64,000 nt of DNA, taken from contig VYZB01000533.1 of assembly GCA_013397455.1 (NCBI GenBank), positions 1,606-65,605 on the forward strand, read 5' to 3'. How positions within the stretch are numbered: position 1 is the first letter of the stretch; every line of letters starts with the position of its first letter. Under the pieces are notes generated by a model. The model saw only the letters and a program-made list of their open reading frames with translations, ran no database searches and was not told where the DNA came from. This document shows positions 12,601-25,719 of this stretch, one piece after another. This DNA is from Crotophaga sulcirostris. Its lineage: Eukaryota > Chordata > Aves > Cuculiformes > Crotophagidae. The position numbers and the translations under genes were made by a program.

Positions 12601-15600
12601 TTTTGCCATTTAGTCTCATAGAGACCACTGCAGAGCCTCTCACCAGGGCCAGGTGCTTCCTTCTGAAACACCTTTTAACCTCCAGGAAGTAAAACACATT
12701 AAATCACAGTGAGCTGACCTGAGCTTCTGTGGTTAGCTAGGTCTAATAGACTCCACCCAAGGTGCTTTCAGGCATTGTAGTTGCCTCTTCAGAGTCTTCA
12801 GCTCTTGCCAGTTAGTGCAAAGCTTTTTAAAGCTTGAATTAGATACGGTGTAGTCTTGAGTTGGGGGAATCTGTAGGCTGTATTTTGATTAGTTGTACAT
12901 CTGTGTATCAAAGCATAGTAATTCTGCTGCGATTTGAAGGGGGATTTAATATTACTCCTCTTAGCCTTTCTTGGCTCCAGGACTGAGCCCTTTTGACTAC
13001 CAGGGTTTGCCAAATACAGTCAACAAGAGAAAACCAATGCTAAACGTTGGCTACACCCAGGACTGGAGGCTTGCTGACCATGGGCCATTATCCTTTAGCT
13101 TTCCATTAATGTTTTAGGCTACTTAATAAAATAGTCTGTCTTTCAAGGTGGGAAGTAGGGAATTTCTAATAAAGTGAGGGATCTTCCCCAGGTCCGAGAT
13201 TCTCAATATTGTTCACTGTGCCCCTGGCCAAGTATAATGGAACAGAAAGGTGGGTGCATGCAAAGCTCTGTGCTTATGAATACCTCTCTGCATTGCTTGC
13301 CAGCATAGAAGCTGTAGACTTTTGTCTGAGGCCTGGTGCAGTCCATGCTGAGATCCACAGGATTCTCACTGACTTCTTTCTGCCTTTCATCCTGAGCCAC
13401 TTCTGTGCTGTTTTGTAGCATTGATGCTCACTAGGGGAGATGTACCCTTGGTTGCTCTTTGCCCTTCTTTTTGGCTCTCTGTGCTTGGGGGTCCTTTTTA
13501 CAAAAGACGCTCCAAAAAGGGGCTTATCGCAGGGTCCTCAGTTGTGCACTGTTGGATTTGCAATGTGTGGGAGTGAAACAAACTGTAGAGGGATGGGATG
13601 TACATTTGTTTTCACACATGGGAAGGGGGTGGGGGGAGAATACAATGGGATAAAACTCTTTTTCTTATAGAGGAGAGTTGGATCAACTCAGACTGCAATG
13701 AAAAATGCTACCTGTGGCTTATGGACAGAACAAAAATGAATAAATTCAACCAGATACACATATCAACCAAATACAGGGCAATCTCTACCTTCTGTAACCT
13801 CAATACTTGCTTGAACTGCTTCCTCCACCCGCTTTCTCTCCTCTGATTCTCTCAGCACCTGCTGTATTAAAAATACAATTACACCCCTGAAAGCTGATGG
13901 ATTTAGATTCTGTCACTTTCTTGATGACCTTTAGATTTCAGACTGACTTCCAAATGACCCTGCCCCACAGGTCAGTAGTTAAGTCGCCCATTCTTTCCAT
14001 CTCCTTTCATCGCCCAGCCTTCAAAGAAAAGTCAGATCTGCATTGCTCACACTACTTTAGCCATGGTCACTGCATATCATTCCCTGGTAGCAATGACATT
14101 TGTGGCAGGCAATTAGATACTGGAAGATAAATTACTAAATGGTTCATGAATCGTATGCTTTTGAAACACATTAGTCCTGCAGCTTCCACTTCTTGCTCAG
14201 AGCAAGATGAATCTTAGTGTAGTGAAACAACTCTGTTTTGCCATTTAATTTGACTGGCTCAGGAACCCTCTGGGTCTCCCTCTGCCATGCCCATTGCACC
14301 CTCCTCCTCCCTGGTTTAGACTCAGTACAACTAACAAGGCTGCCAAGTACATGCCTCGAAGTCTTGGCATGGGCAACATTCCAAAAAAACCAGCACACCG
14401 TACAGATCTAGGATTTTGCTGTGGAGGGTCCAGTACTAGACATGGCGTGTTCACAACAGCCAGGATTTGAATCCAATGAAACTCAAGCCAAAACCCTGAT
14501 TGCACATCTGCCCTTCCTCTAACCACAGGCTGGCCATCACTAGGATCCATGCATAAAACCTCAGCGATATTGCAAGACACAGTTGCAACGTATTTCTTTC
14601 CTTATCCAACCTAAATATCCAACTTCAATTACACTCCATAGCCACAAAGGAGATACTGAGAAAGTGGACATGACAAAGAGCAATCCACACAGCAGGCTTG
14701 TTCCTGGTGATGCATGAGTTACTTTTTTTGGTTTGGAATTTTTTTTAAGGACAATGTACATAGCATGTCTCCTGGCATACGTTCTTTTAGGTTATGTGGT
14801 AGCTGAAGAGTCACATTTGTCTCCTAGCATGCAGCCTCTGAAGAAAGCAATCCTCATTTGATATGAATTGTGGAGCTATATTTTTCCATTGATCCTGGTA
14901 GAAATACCAAGTAAGGGAATGTCTTACCAGGATTTCTGCATTGAAAAGGCATGGGACAACACCTGACACCTTCTGTGCAGGTTAGGGGTACCATGAGTTG
15001 GAGGGAGCCATGACTCTGTTGACTTTGGATTATGCCTTTATGTATCAGGAGATACCAAAAATGTTTCTAGAAGATACCACCTTAGCTGGTCCTCCTTGCA
15101 ATATTGACAGCTGTATCCTCACACAAAAATTTTAAAAGGGAACCAAAAGGCTATTCATGCAACTCTATTTAGCACTGCTAGTTACAACTGGGACACTCAG
15201 CAGGGGTTTTAAGACTAGCGACATTTTTGTCATTTATACTAAGTTTTTGCCGTTGCCTCAACATATGTAAGACATTTTCAGCCAGCTCCAAATGACTGGA
15301 TTCATCTCCCTGCCACACACACGTCCCTTTATCTCACAGCACAGCACCATGTTAGCATGGCTGTACTGTGCTCACTTCCAGAGGAGGCACTGGCACACGA
15401 TCCTGAGCATACTAACTAATTTGGCATTAACTGCTGTAAGCGTGGAGTCCTCTCTAAGGTGACATTACCTTGCTTTGTATAAATACATATTTTGAACCTT
15501 ACATTTGCTGATTTCTTGACTTTTAGGTATAGTCTCTACAGACGATACCTATCTCTGGCACATATAATGCAGAAGTCCCACTCTTGGTGTGTTGTAGAGC

Positions 15601-17540
15601 ATTGTCAGGGCTGTGAGACATCCAGTTAAGCATGAAACTGGAACTGGCCCCATGTCCCAGTAATTTCCCATCTTTTCCTCACAGCTTCTGCATCTATCAT
15701 CCTACTGCTTACCCTTCCTCTCCCAGCCTTATATTCAGTCGTGGATTAGGTTGTTTACACCAGCTGTTGGCCAGAAAGTGCAGCTTTACGTCCTAAGCTC
15801 CCCATATCTTTGGATGAGTTTTTATATCTGAACGTGGACTCCAGTCCAAATCTGTAGTTTGTGCCTATCTGAATATCTCAAGATAACAGTAGGCTCAACT
15901 TAGAATCCAAGCTAATTCTTTAGGGTGAATTCTTCTTTTTAAAATGGAGTTGATTAAAATCTTTTGATTTGTGAATATTTGGAAGACAAACACATCAGTG
16001 TTGCACAATGGAATTTAATTTATCTGTCTTTTCAAGAGCTGATAAGAATCTTCTTAGCATGTAGACTGAAATATAATTCAACCAAAAAGTTTAAGAGATT
16101 ATAATAACTAATGAATTCCTGTCATTCTTCCTCACGTGATAATGTTGTTTCTAACATCAAGACTCTTTCCTTAGTGCTGAACAGTAGAATTATCCACTAC
16201 TGTAAACAACATTGTAATGTTTTTGGTATCTTCTACAAAGTGGTATGCAAATATAAAATTAATTTTTAGAGAAATTTAAAACAATATAGCTTAGTTTCTT
16301 AAATAATTTATTTGGAATATATTAGATGTTAAAAAATGTCAAAAAAATCACAAAATGTGATCAGATACACTGTATTTGTTCATGATTATATAGAAAAGGA
16401 ATCCACAAAACACAAAGAAGAAACTTGACCAGAAAAAAAAAATCTTTGGTAGACAGATCTAGTGAAATATACGTTGAACATGTGAGTAGGGAGATGCTAA
16501 ATGGAAAGGACAACAAGAAAGAGCTGATATGAACCAAAGCAATAACAAGAAGGGAAGCTTTTTAGGATAGAAAATGTAGCAAACATAGTATGTAACAAAA
16601 TTGCCAGGTTTTCTTTCCCCTTCCCTGGACAGTAACTCCACTAACAAAATGTTTTGGCTTGCCTCGGTGGCATGCTTTCCCTAGGACACCAAGTGGCTGA
16701 TAGTCCAAATAGCACATCACAACTTGCCAGTAAGTGCTCTGATTTATTTGGACTCATTTATCCTGATGTAACTCCCAGCAAGTCAACAGAAACCTACAAG
16801 GAGGATTTGGCTTATTACCTTGGAGGTGCTGTGCAGTAGAGGCTGTGACTCCGTTCAGTAACACTGAAGTGGAAAGAGGCAGAGAGAAAATGGTACTGAT
16901 TTCATGATCTGTGCAAGACTCTTAAGTGCTTTTCCACTCAGTTGCTCTCCAGCGCAATCCTCAGCCCTGACAGCTCAGAAATGCAGAGATAAGCAAACTA
17001 AAGGTTAGCAGTGTTCAAAACCAAAATGAAATCACCATGAATGCTTTCAGCTTTTTTTTTTTTTTTTAATTTGGTTCGAATTCTGTCCACTGGCACACTT
17101 GTACCTTACAGCACCAGCCCTGGATGGGCTGAGCTGCTTTTTCTATCAGACCTTCACCTTTGTCAATGCACAGGACAGCCCAATTCACACTTTGCTGAGC
17201 CAGCCCTGGCCTCTTTGGTGCACCTGGTGGTTGATGAGGCTTTAAAAGGCAGCTCCCCATGCTGGCATGGGAAGGGACACTGCTCACTGGCCTTTCCATG
17301 AAGGTTTTCACAGTGCATCATTGAAGCTTTTCTCCCGGGACCTCCCTCCTGAAACAGCACTCCCCCCCATTGCTACAGCTGTTGAAGAACAAAGACATTT
17401 AGCCACCAACATGTTTAATGGTCTTTTAAGGCACCAGGAGCCTAGTTGACCTCCTTTTTTCACATGCAAACTGTCACTTCTACAGAGGAGGTTTACTCTG
17501 TCTATTGAACCCATTGAATCCCATCTATAACTATGTCTTC
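9613..17540. other. intergenic, no gene recognised
   Basis: This is intergenic sequence between TAL2 and TMEM38B. Open frames here (for example near 14.2-14.6 kb) lack domains, conserved starts or paired splice sites. No repeats were identified with confidence. Confidence 0.45.
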
Positions 17541-17541
17541 T

Positions 17542-17547
17542 TTTATT
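17542..17547 (-). terminator. TAL2: candidate TAL2 polyadenylation signal
   Basis: The minus strand reads AATAAA here, about 590 bases after the TAL2 stop codon. It is the first canonical signal noticed downstream. No transcript evidence is available. Confidence 0.3.
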
Positions 17548-18133
17548 TTAAATTCACATTTGATTTAACATAATATTTAAATTTTTTTAATAACATTTGG
17601 TTATGACACTAGAGATTCCTCTGCTGGAGAAAGATGTAGCCAGGTTGAAGGGCAAGGACTTGTACTTTTTTTTTTTAAATAATCAAGCTAGAAATAAGAA
17701 AAATTCTCAAAATCTTCACTACTGAGGCCAGATGTCTTTCTTGGACAAATTTTATGGTGCAGTCATCGTTCTTGAGCTCAGTAGCGTTTCCTTGAAATAG
17801 CATGGGAGAATAATCTCTTTCCCTGCAAGAAACACTGGATTAATCTCTATGGGCTGATTTATGGAAGAGATGAGGGTAGAAGGCCCTTCTGGCTTGGACT
17901 CTTCTGTGACAGCAATAAGCCCTCCCAAGTTCCTGGGGGCTGCAAGTTCTCTGTCTGGTCTTCCAGGTTGTTGACTGACCAAGGATTTTCTTCCCTTTTA
18001 AATAAAACTGTATACCAAAAAAACAGTAATAAATAGAAATAAATAATCACAATACATAGATAAGCAACCCACAGATTCTGCAAAAAGAGGGGGACGATCA
18101 GACTAACCCCAACACTGCATGTCTCATTCTCCG

Positions 18134-18487
18134 CTAGGGAGATGATGTCTCTGACCAGTACTCTACTATATTGCTGCTCATGCCAGAAGAGGAGACACCA
18201 CAGTTTTCAATCAGTGTCAGCTCCTCCATGCTTTGCAAGCATGGGGCTTGCTGGAAGAACCCCAGGATGCTGCCCCGTGCTGCCACTGCTGTCTGCTGCA
18301 GGCCTGGCTCTCCCAGGACCTTAACAAGGAAGTTGATATATCTCATAGCTAACCGCAGTGTCTCATTCTTGCTCAGTTTTTTGTCTGGCGGGTGGGTGGG
18401 AATGAGTTTCCTCAGCTTGGCAAAGGCACTGTTGACATTTTGCTGCCTCCATCGCTCCCTGGTGTTGGTGAAGATCTTCCTTGTCAT
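18134..18487 (-). CDS. TAL2: TAL2, class II bHLH transcription factor
   Basis: A complete 117-residue TAL2 protein. TAL2 is a nuclear bHLH factor of the TAL1/LYL1 family that binds E-boxes with E-protein partners. It is needed for midbrain GABAergic neuron development and is known as a T-ALL oncogene in man. The bHLH fills almost the whole N-terminus: basic region residues 3-17 ([15 protein letters not shown]), helix 1 about 18-33, loop PDKKLSK, helix 2 about 41-60 ending NFLVKVLGE. The tail (61-117) is variable and longer than in human (108 residues in total). The start was set at MTRKIF because that is the family N-terminus, and a splice acceptor (TTTGCTTTGCAG/TACC) lies 10 bases upstream, so the longer in-frame upstream reading is non-coding. 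The coding region is one exon. Confidence 0.97.
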   Translation of the reverse strand: MTRKIFTNTRERWRQQNVNSAFAKLRKLIPTHPPDKKLSKNETLRLAMRYINFLVKVLGEPGLQQTAVAARGSILGFFQQAPCLQSMEELTLIENCGVSSSGMSSNIVEYWSETSSP

Positions 18488-18497
18488 TGTCAAGGTA
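18488..18497 (-). other. TAL2: TAL2 5'UTR remainder after a splice acceptor
   Basis: On the minus strand TCTTCTTTGCTTTGCAG is followed by TACCTTGACA and then the TAL2 ATG. The pyrimidine-rich tract and AG indicate an upstream 5'UTR exon joined here. That exon was not located. Confidence 0.55.
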
Positions 18498-18907
18498 CTG
18501 CAAAGCAAAGAAGATAGTGAGTGAATGCTGTACACCCCTGGCTTCCATGCAGGCTGCTGCTCTGAGGGCACTATAAACTCTGGCCAGCAGTGAGCTAGGC
18601 ATTTCTGATTTTTGCCCTCTGTGGCTGATGCCTTTGTCCTGCATGTCCTGCACAGAATCACCCTAAACCCTGAAGTCATGTCCCCATTCACAGCCATGAT
18701 CATAAGCATTGCGGTTGCAACCAGATGCCAGAGTTCTGTGAGGACTTCACAAAGGAGTAAATGGAGTTTCATTTCCTTGTACAACCATTTCATACTGCTA
18801 CGAGCCCAGCTTCTCCAGGCTCCTGAGACATTCTTCTCCTGCCACAGAATTCCCAATAGTCAATGCATTAGTCATGCCACCAGGCTGAGTGAGGCACAGC
18901 CAGGCAC

Positions 18908-18914
18908 TTTTTAT
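18908..18914 (-). promoter_or_regulatory. TAL2: TATA-like element upstream of TAL2
   Basis: The minus strand reads CCCATAAAAAGTGCC about 420 bases upstream of the TAL2 ATG. It is suitably placed for a promoter preceding a short 5'UTR exon and intron. It is a motif match only. Confidence 0.25.
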
Positions 18915-19024
18915 GGGAAAGGGCAGGTAGGCCCAGGGCAGAAGACATCCATGCTTGCCCAGCCCGAGTTCACACCTTCCCAGGGGCTGCTCCCAGCTGG
19001 CCCAAGCTTTGTGACTTGTGACTA

Positions 19025-21023
19025 TCGCCTTTGGAAAGAAAGGGCAGTAAATCAGGTTATGTTCAAAGATATTGTTAAGTCATGTAGGAAGAAAATTAGG
19101 GAGGCAAAAGCCCAGCTGGAGCTCAAATTGGCCACTTCTGTTAAGGATAATAAGCAGTGTTTTTATAAATACATTAACGGCAGAAAGAAGGACAGCAACG
19201 ACCTCCACTCTTTATTGGATGTGGAAGGAAATATAGTAACTAAAGATGAGGAAAAGGCTGAGGTACTTAATGCCTTCTTTGCCTCCATTTTCAACAGTAA
19301 GGCATATTGTTCACTGGACAACTAGTCTTCTGAAGTGGTGGATGGGGTCAAGATGCAATATGGCCCCACTGCAATCCAGGAGGAAGAAGTTAGAGACCTG
19401 TTGAGCCACTTAGATCCTCGTAAGTCTATGGGTCCAGATGGGACCCATCCTAGGGTGAGGAGAGAGCTGGCAGATGAGCTTGCTAAGCCACTCTCCATCA
19501 TTTTTCAAGAGTCCTGGCTCACCAGAGAGGTCCCAGATGACTAGAAGTTGGCCAATGTGACACCCATCCACAAGAAGGTCCGAAGGGTAATTCAGGTAAT
19601 TACAGACCTATCAGCCTGATCTTGGTTCCAGGTAAAATTATGGAGCAGATAATCCTGGGTGCAATCATGCAGCACCTGCAGAATGACTGAGAGATCAGGC
19701 CCAGCCAGCATGGGTTTAGGAGAGGTAGGTCCTGCCTGACCAACCTGATCTGCTTTTATGACCGTGTGACTCGCCTGGTGGACGAGAGGAAGGTTGTGGA
19801 TGTGGTATACCTNNNNNNNNNNNNNNNNNNNNNNNNNNNNNNNNNNNNNNNNNNNNNNNNNNNNNNNNNNNNNNNNNNNNNNNNNNNNNNNNNNNNNNNN
19901 NNNNNNNNNNNNNNNNNNNNNNNNNNNNNNNNNNNNNNNNNNNNNNNNNNNNNNNNNNNNNNNNNNNNNNNNNNNNNNNNNNNNNNNNNNNNNNNNNNNN
20001 NNNNNNNNNNNNNNNNNNNNNNNNNNNNNNNNNNNNNNNNNNNNNNNNNNNNNNNNNNNNNNNNNNNNNNNNNNNNNNNNNNNNNNNNNNNNNNNNNNNN
20101 NNNNNNNNNNNNNNNNNNNNNNNNNNNNNNNNNNNNNNNNNNNNNNNNNNNNNNNNNNNNNNNNNNNNNNNNNNNNNNNNNNNNNNNNNNNNNNNNNNNN
20201 NNNNNNNNNNNNNNNNNNNNNNNNNNNNNNNNNNNNNNNNNNNNNNNNNNNNNNNNNNNNNNNNNNNNNNNNNNNNNNNNNNNNNNNNNNNNNNNNNNNN
20301 NNNNNNNNNNNNNNNNNNNNNNNNNNNNNNNNNNNNNNNNNNNNNNNNNNNNNNNNNNNNNNNNNNNNNNNNNNNNNNNNNNNNNNNNNNNNNNNNNNNN
20401 NNNNNNNNNNNNNNNNNNNNNNNNNNNNNNNNNNNNNNNNNNNNNNNNNNNNNNNNNNNNNNNNNNNNNNNNNNNNNNNNNNNNNNNNNNNNNNNNNNNN
20501 NNNNNNNNNNNNNNNNNNNNNNNNNNNNNNNNNNNNNNNNNNNNNNNNNNNNNNNNNNNNNNNNNNNNNNNNNNNNNNNNNNNNNNNNCTGGAGCACAAG
20601 CCCTGTGAAGAGTGACTGAGGGAGCTGGGGCTGTTTAGCCTGGAGAGGAGGAGGCTCAGGGGAGACCTTATTGCTCTCTACAACTATCTAAAAGGAGGTT
20701 GTAGTCAGGCAGGGGTTGGTCTCTTCTCTCAGGTGACCAGTGACAGAACTAGAGGACATGGACTCAAGCTTCGTGAGGGAGAGTTTAGTCTTGATGTTAG
20801 GAAAAAGTTCTTCACTGAAAGGGTAGTTAGCCATTGGAATGCGCTGCCCAGGGAGATGGTGGAGTCACCAACCCAGGAGGTGTTTAAGAGGAGACTGGAT
20901 GAGGCACTCAGTGCCATGGTTTAGATGATGTGTTGGTGTTGGTGTTGGGTTATAGGTTGGACTCGATGATCTCAAAGGTCCTTTCCAAACTTGTAATACT
21001 GTGATACTGTGATTCTATGACTG
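19025..21023 (+). mobile_element. CR1 LINE copy with ORF2 remnants, interrupted by an assembly gap
   Basis: A long CR1 copy. Translated pieces match CR1 ORF2, from the segment linking endonuclease to reverse transcriptase: the AKAQLELKLA...FYKYINGRK part at 19105-19190, LNAFFASIF at 19270, and DPRKSMGPDGTHPRVRRELA at 19410-19470 (the RT start motif). Stops (for example at 19323 and 19543) and frame changes show that it is dead. The 3' end at 20589-21023 has the CR1 terminal block and ATACTGTGATTCTATG tail. Bases 19813-20588 are unsequenced. Confidence 0.93.
19813..20588. other. assembly gap (776 N)
   Basis: The run of N lies wholly inside the CR1 copy, so the missing sequence is most simply the rest of its reverse transcriptase region. 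Open frames crossing it have no meaning. Confidence 0.99.
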
Positions 21024-21603
21024 GAGCTAAATGAAATGGACCTTCATCATGGGCCTTCATTGAAAAGATGCTACAGACATGTGTGGTTATGGTTATTCGG
21101 GACACTTCTCCAGGGAAGTACCAATCTGGTTCCCTGCCCAACCTCTACTGACTTGACTGCTCACTGCCAGTGGTAGAAACTCTTGAATCTGATCCACTCA
21201 GGATTCTGCTTTAGCCTCTGAGAGCTGCTAAGACTAAGCCAGAAGTGCCATGAAAGCAGGCTGCAGAGGGAAAGTGCTATTCCTGCAAAACATGCAGGCA
21301 TTCCAGCCAAAATGTCTACATAGGTGTTACCCATCAACCCTGCCTCACAGATCTGAGCAGCAAAGGGAGCCCAGTACTAAGAGCAGATCTGGCAACAGAA
21401 GAACACTGTGCAAGGGTTGCACAGTAATTTTAAATGCTGTTTACCAGAATGGTTGTCCGAACGTCTTGGGGTTACCCTAACCCTGCTCTCACCAGCACTG
21501 GAAAGAGCTTTTCCTTCTCTTCCACGGCCCTGCAGTAAACACTCACTTCTCCATTTCTTTAGCTGCTCTTTATGCCAATGGCACACAGACAGCTGGAGCA
21601 GGG

Positions 21604-21840
21604 AAAATTGATGTTAGGAAGAAGTTCTACACTGAAAGGGTGATTGGCCACTGGAATGCGCTGCCCAGGGAGGTGGTGGAGTCGCCGACCCTTGATGTGT
21701 TTAAGGGAAGATTGGATGAGGCACTCAGTGCCATGGTTTAGGTGATGAGTTGGTGTTAGTGTTGGCTTATAGGTTGGACTTGATGATCTTAGAGGTCTCT
21801 TACAACCTGGTTATACTGTGAAACTGTGAAACTGTGAAAA
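21604..21840 (+). mobile_element. CR1 LINE 3' end, second copy
   Basis: It repeats 20790-21010 closely: the GATGTTAGGAAGAAGTTC start, CACTGGAATGCGCTGCCCAG, then GGTTGGACTTGATGATCTTA. It ends in a degenerate tandem of AACTGTGA units, the usual CR1 tail form. Confidence 0.9.
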
Positions 21841-24800
21841 ACTACCTGCAGCCAAGAGACTAAAGGACAAATGTTTCCACTTACTCTCTTATGCCTGTGA
21901 AAATCTCAGCTTTTTATATTCATTGGCAAACCCACCCTTCCAGCAGTCCCACAGGGGACTGGGAAGCAGTTGGGGTAGCACCTTTCACCCCAGAAAGAGG
22001 AAATTTTGGGGTAACAGCTCAGTTGTGCTCCTGTGTGGATGTGAAGCAGCTTCATCCCACACAAGACACTCTGGGTTCACCAAAGCACATGGTAATAGCC
22101 TGGGTGAATATAGAATTCCCACTGTGACCCAGAGGTTAACCGGGGTGGCATGGCAGAGAGAAGAGAATTGCAGGCAGAGAGGGAAGTTCCCTCCCAGCTC
22201 TTCAAGTCCCAGTCCAGCTCTGATTACAAATCATCAGGGGAACACAGTTACAGCTTCGTAAATTACATCAGGGCTGTGTTCAGAGACCTCTGTCAGGGAT
22301 GCAGCTAATAAAGATGTGCCCATGTGTACCATATACAGCTAAGCTCATGTCCCCCATACCTCACAGGCTCCTCTCAACCGTAGACTTTACAGAGCTAACA
22401 CACTTCTATTTTGGTAGAAGTCTGAAATTACTGTCAGACCCAATTGTCTACTCTGCCTTTAGGGGATGAGAAAGTGGTCTCATCAAAATGTCCTTGCTTC
22501 AAGAAAGGCATATTTAGAAAACAAATCCTCATATCCCATATTGCTGAGAGTTTTCTTTATTTTTGTAGACTTATGTTGAGGCTGAATGGGTATTGTATCT
22601 CTTTTTTTTTATTCTCCTGCTCCATATATTAGCTTTGGTTTGTGCTATGGGAACAAATCTACTTGGCACTTTGCACTCACCAGAAACAGCCAGCATGTAC
22701 CTTTTGGCAAGAGCACTGCTGCATCAGTGATGTGGATTTTAAACACTGACTTCCAGAACTCCTCTGTACTGCAGTGTGGTCACTCCCCAAGGCAAATCTT
22801 TCGCCTTAACAGTTTTATTCTCGCAAGCAGCTGCTTGGAATGTAATGTGTAATTCAGACTGCCACCTGCTTTTTTTTTCCTCTCTCTCTCTCTCTTCCGT
22901 TTTTGATGTTTGGTTTGGGGCTTTTTTTAAAGTCAAATTTATCTGTGTACAAAGGCAGTTATTTTTTAGAATGCAGAGAAAGTTATTTGGGCTTCCTTGT
23001 TTCTTTTAATGGGTTGGGTGGATTGTATTTTGCCATCCCTTTCAGTCTCTGCTCTGTAATTCTCTGCACTGTGTGTCTGGGTTTGCTGAATGCATCTTTA
23101 CATCTCAGCTACAAATACCAACACAGAGTCTGCTCCTTCACTTTCTCTAGTTGCAGACAGTTCCCAGCACAGCACTCCAGGAAAGCAGGTTAGCATCCAA
23201 CCCTGACACTGTGAACATGTCATCTTGTCCTGTTAGCAGTATTGCTGGTGGAAAAATAATCCCAAACGGCTCCTTCACACCACACTTTCTTTGTCTCCCT
23301 TCTCTGGCCTTTGGAAAGGACAATGCTGTGTTTGTGGTCACAAGCCTTGTCAGCAAACAGATGTCTTTGTGAGACCAGCTCCTACTTTACCCTTAAGAAA
23401 GGTGTGTTTGTATTTCTGACATTCATTCAAGAGCAGCAAACAATAGCTCCCCCAGTGCCTCCTCTTGCACTGATGGCTCCGTGAGGAGATTCATTTCAGG
23501 CTGTTATCCACCTCCATAAATCTCTCCACTTTAAATTCCTCTCTCCTTTTTCCCTTTACTGGTGTGGCTTTGCTCTTTTTGAGGTCACAGTTCCTCTTTC
23601 TCTTCTCTAAGAGAAAAACGAACCTTATCCAGTCCTGAAGTAATTGTAATGCTTAAAAACACAGCTTCTTTTCTCATATAGTCACCTGCATAGCCCTCGA
23701 GCTTTCTGTAACCACAGCACCTTCTTGTTAAAATGCAACCAGTTTACTGGCAAGGGATCTGATTTCCATTCCTTTTGTCTCATTCCCTTCCTTCTCTTCC
23801 TTCCTTTTCTCCAATGCTCTCCACCAAGCTTGGCTTTGAATATGATATTACTTGCAACCTCAAGCCTTTGCTAATGTTGCAGAACTGAGCAATGTATTCT
23901 TTAGCTTTCTTTGGTGCGCTGTATAAAATATGTATTGTCTAGCATCTGCATGTGGCTTATATCCCACTGGTCCATTTTAAATCTGTGCAGAAATCACGTT
24001 TGTTCATATCATGGACAGATAAATTGCATTTATCTGCAAGCCTGGATTCTGTGCTTTCTAGTTACTCTCCCTAACCACTGGTTAACAGCCTCACATTTAG
24101 CTGAAAATAGAGAAACCCAGGAAGACAGCAAGCTTAAATTGAAGAGGATTAATTCTGCTGTCAGGAATGTAAATTTGGAAGGTTACACCATTTTCACTGG
24201 AGGAATTACTCTCAAGGGCAAAATGTTGCCACTGAGGACAGGATTTAACTCAGATCAAGAAAACACATCCAGAAGTAGTAGGCAAGTGCAGTTTCGTTAG
24301 TTAAGATCCACGTCTGCAGTGTGTAAAGAGAATTGTGCAAAGAAATAATCCAAGCCTAGCAGTGAATGTGCTCGAACAACCAGAAAGATTAAAAAAACCA
24401 AAATACCACCACCCACAAAACAGATAACTGAAGCTCTTTCCACCCCCTTGCCTAGCCATTTCAAAAGTGTAAAAAGGTGGAAAAGAGAGGGGGGAAGAGT
24501 AGGATACTGGCTGTAGTTAATGTAGCTGCAATTGTCACCAGACAAAAGACTAAACAATAGAAAAGATGAAGACCTCTCCCTCGCTAGCAACAGTTCTCAC
24601 TGTCTCTCTGTGCAAAAGCCATTCAGGCAATTCAGGCAGCAGCAATTGCAGCAGCAGAGTAGCTTAGGCACAAAGCACCGGCTCTGCTAAGACATTCCCA
24701 GGCAAATGGCCCCTGAGCCAGCGGTTAATATCTGAGGGCTGGCAGGGGACTTGCCAGGAGCCTAGCACTCAGTCATAATTAGCAGGCTGCTATTAAATAA

Positions 24801-25701
24801 AGATCTTGGATGAACAAGTTCCTCCCTCAAGTTATACCTTTGACCTCCGTGAAGTTAAATCCATGTTGAAACTGGCCACTGGAGACCTACTCTTGCAAAT
24901 CTTAATCAGACAGCAGATGCCTGCTGCCAGCAAGAATTGGAGTGGTTATAGTAAAGCTGAAGCACCACACTGTTACTCCAGGGGGGAAACCCAGTGCCCG
25001 CTAAAATTGGTTATTTAACACGTTGCATTGGGTTTCATGAAGTCTCCTCAGCCCATAAGTAAATGGCAACAGAGGAGCAGATGGTGCCTTTTTTCTGTAT
25101 CATGCAGGTGCTTGTGAGCGTGAGCTACCACAGGGAGCAAAGCAAAGATTCTTCAGCCTTCATACCTCGCTGCTGTGCTTTGTTCACTTTGTACCAGCGT
25201 GATCCTGAGAAGAGGAAAAAGAGGAAGCTCATTGTTTCTCTCTTCAGTTTCTTGCGAGCCTTAGAGCATGGAACTCATCTCCACACTCCACGCAGAGAGG
25301 AAGATTGAGCATGGATGTCACAACACATTACACTGCCTATCCATAACGTGTGACTTCTGTTTCTCCCCCACCCCCTAGGAGGAAGAAGCTCAAATGCTTT
25401 GCAGCTGAGCCGTGCTGTTTGCTGCGTGGTTGTTTGGATTGCAAGGACTTTCTTTTGGTTGGGAAGGGAAGGAAGATGAGAGGGAACAATGCATTCCTTT
25501 CTTCAGTCCCCTCTATCACCACCTTGCTTTATCTTGGCACTGTATTCCTACCCAAGTGCCCCCCACCTGAAATCCCACAGGTGCACTGGTGGACAAGGAC
25601 ACAGACAGAGCACAGCACAGTGAGCTGAACCCTGGGCTGGGAATTGGGAATTGAACTTCTGTCCTCATTTCTGCTGTTTCTTTGCCTCAGGCAAATTCCT
25701 T

Positions 25702-25719
25702 CCCCCCCCCCCCCCCCCC
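25702..25719. repeat. poly-C tract
   Basis: An uninterrupted run of 18 C. Its length is uncertain in any assembly. Confidence 0.95.

Noticed and set aside
18488..18856. In-frame N-terminal extension of TAL2 to 240 residues
   Set aside because: A splice acceptor sits 10 bases before the family start codon and the upstream residues resemble no bHLH protein.
18612..19325. A 237-codon plus-strand open frame
   Set aside because: The first half is antisense TAL2 upstream sequence and the second half is CR1 ORF2, so it is a chance fusion.
19592..20615. Long open frames of 270-335 codons on both strands
   Set aside because: They consist mostly of N and exist only because the 776-base gap has no stop codons.
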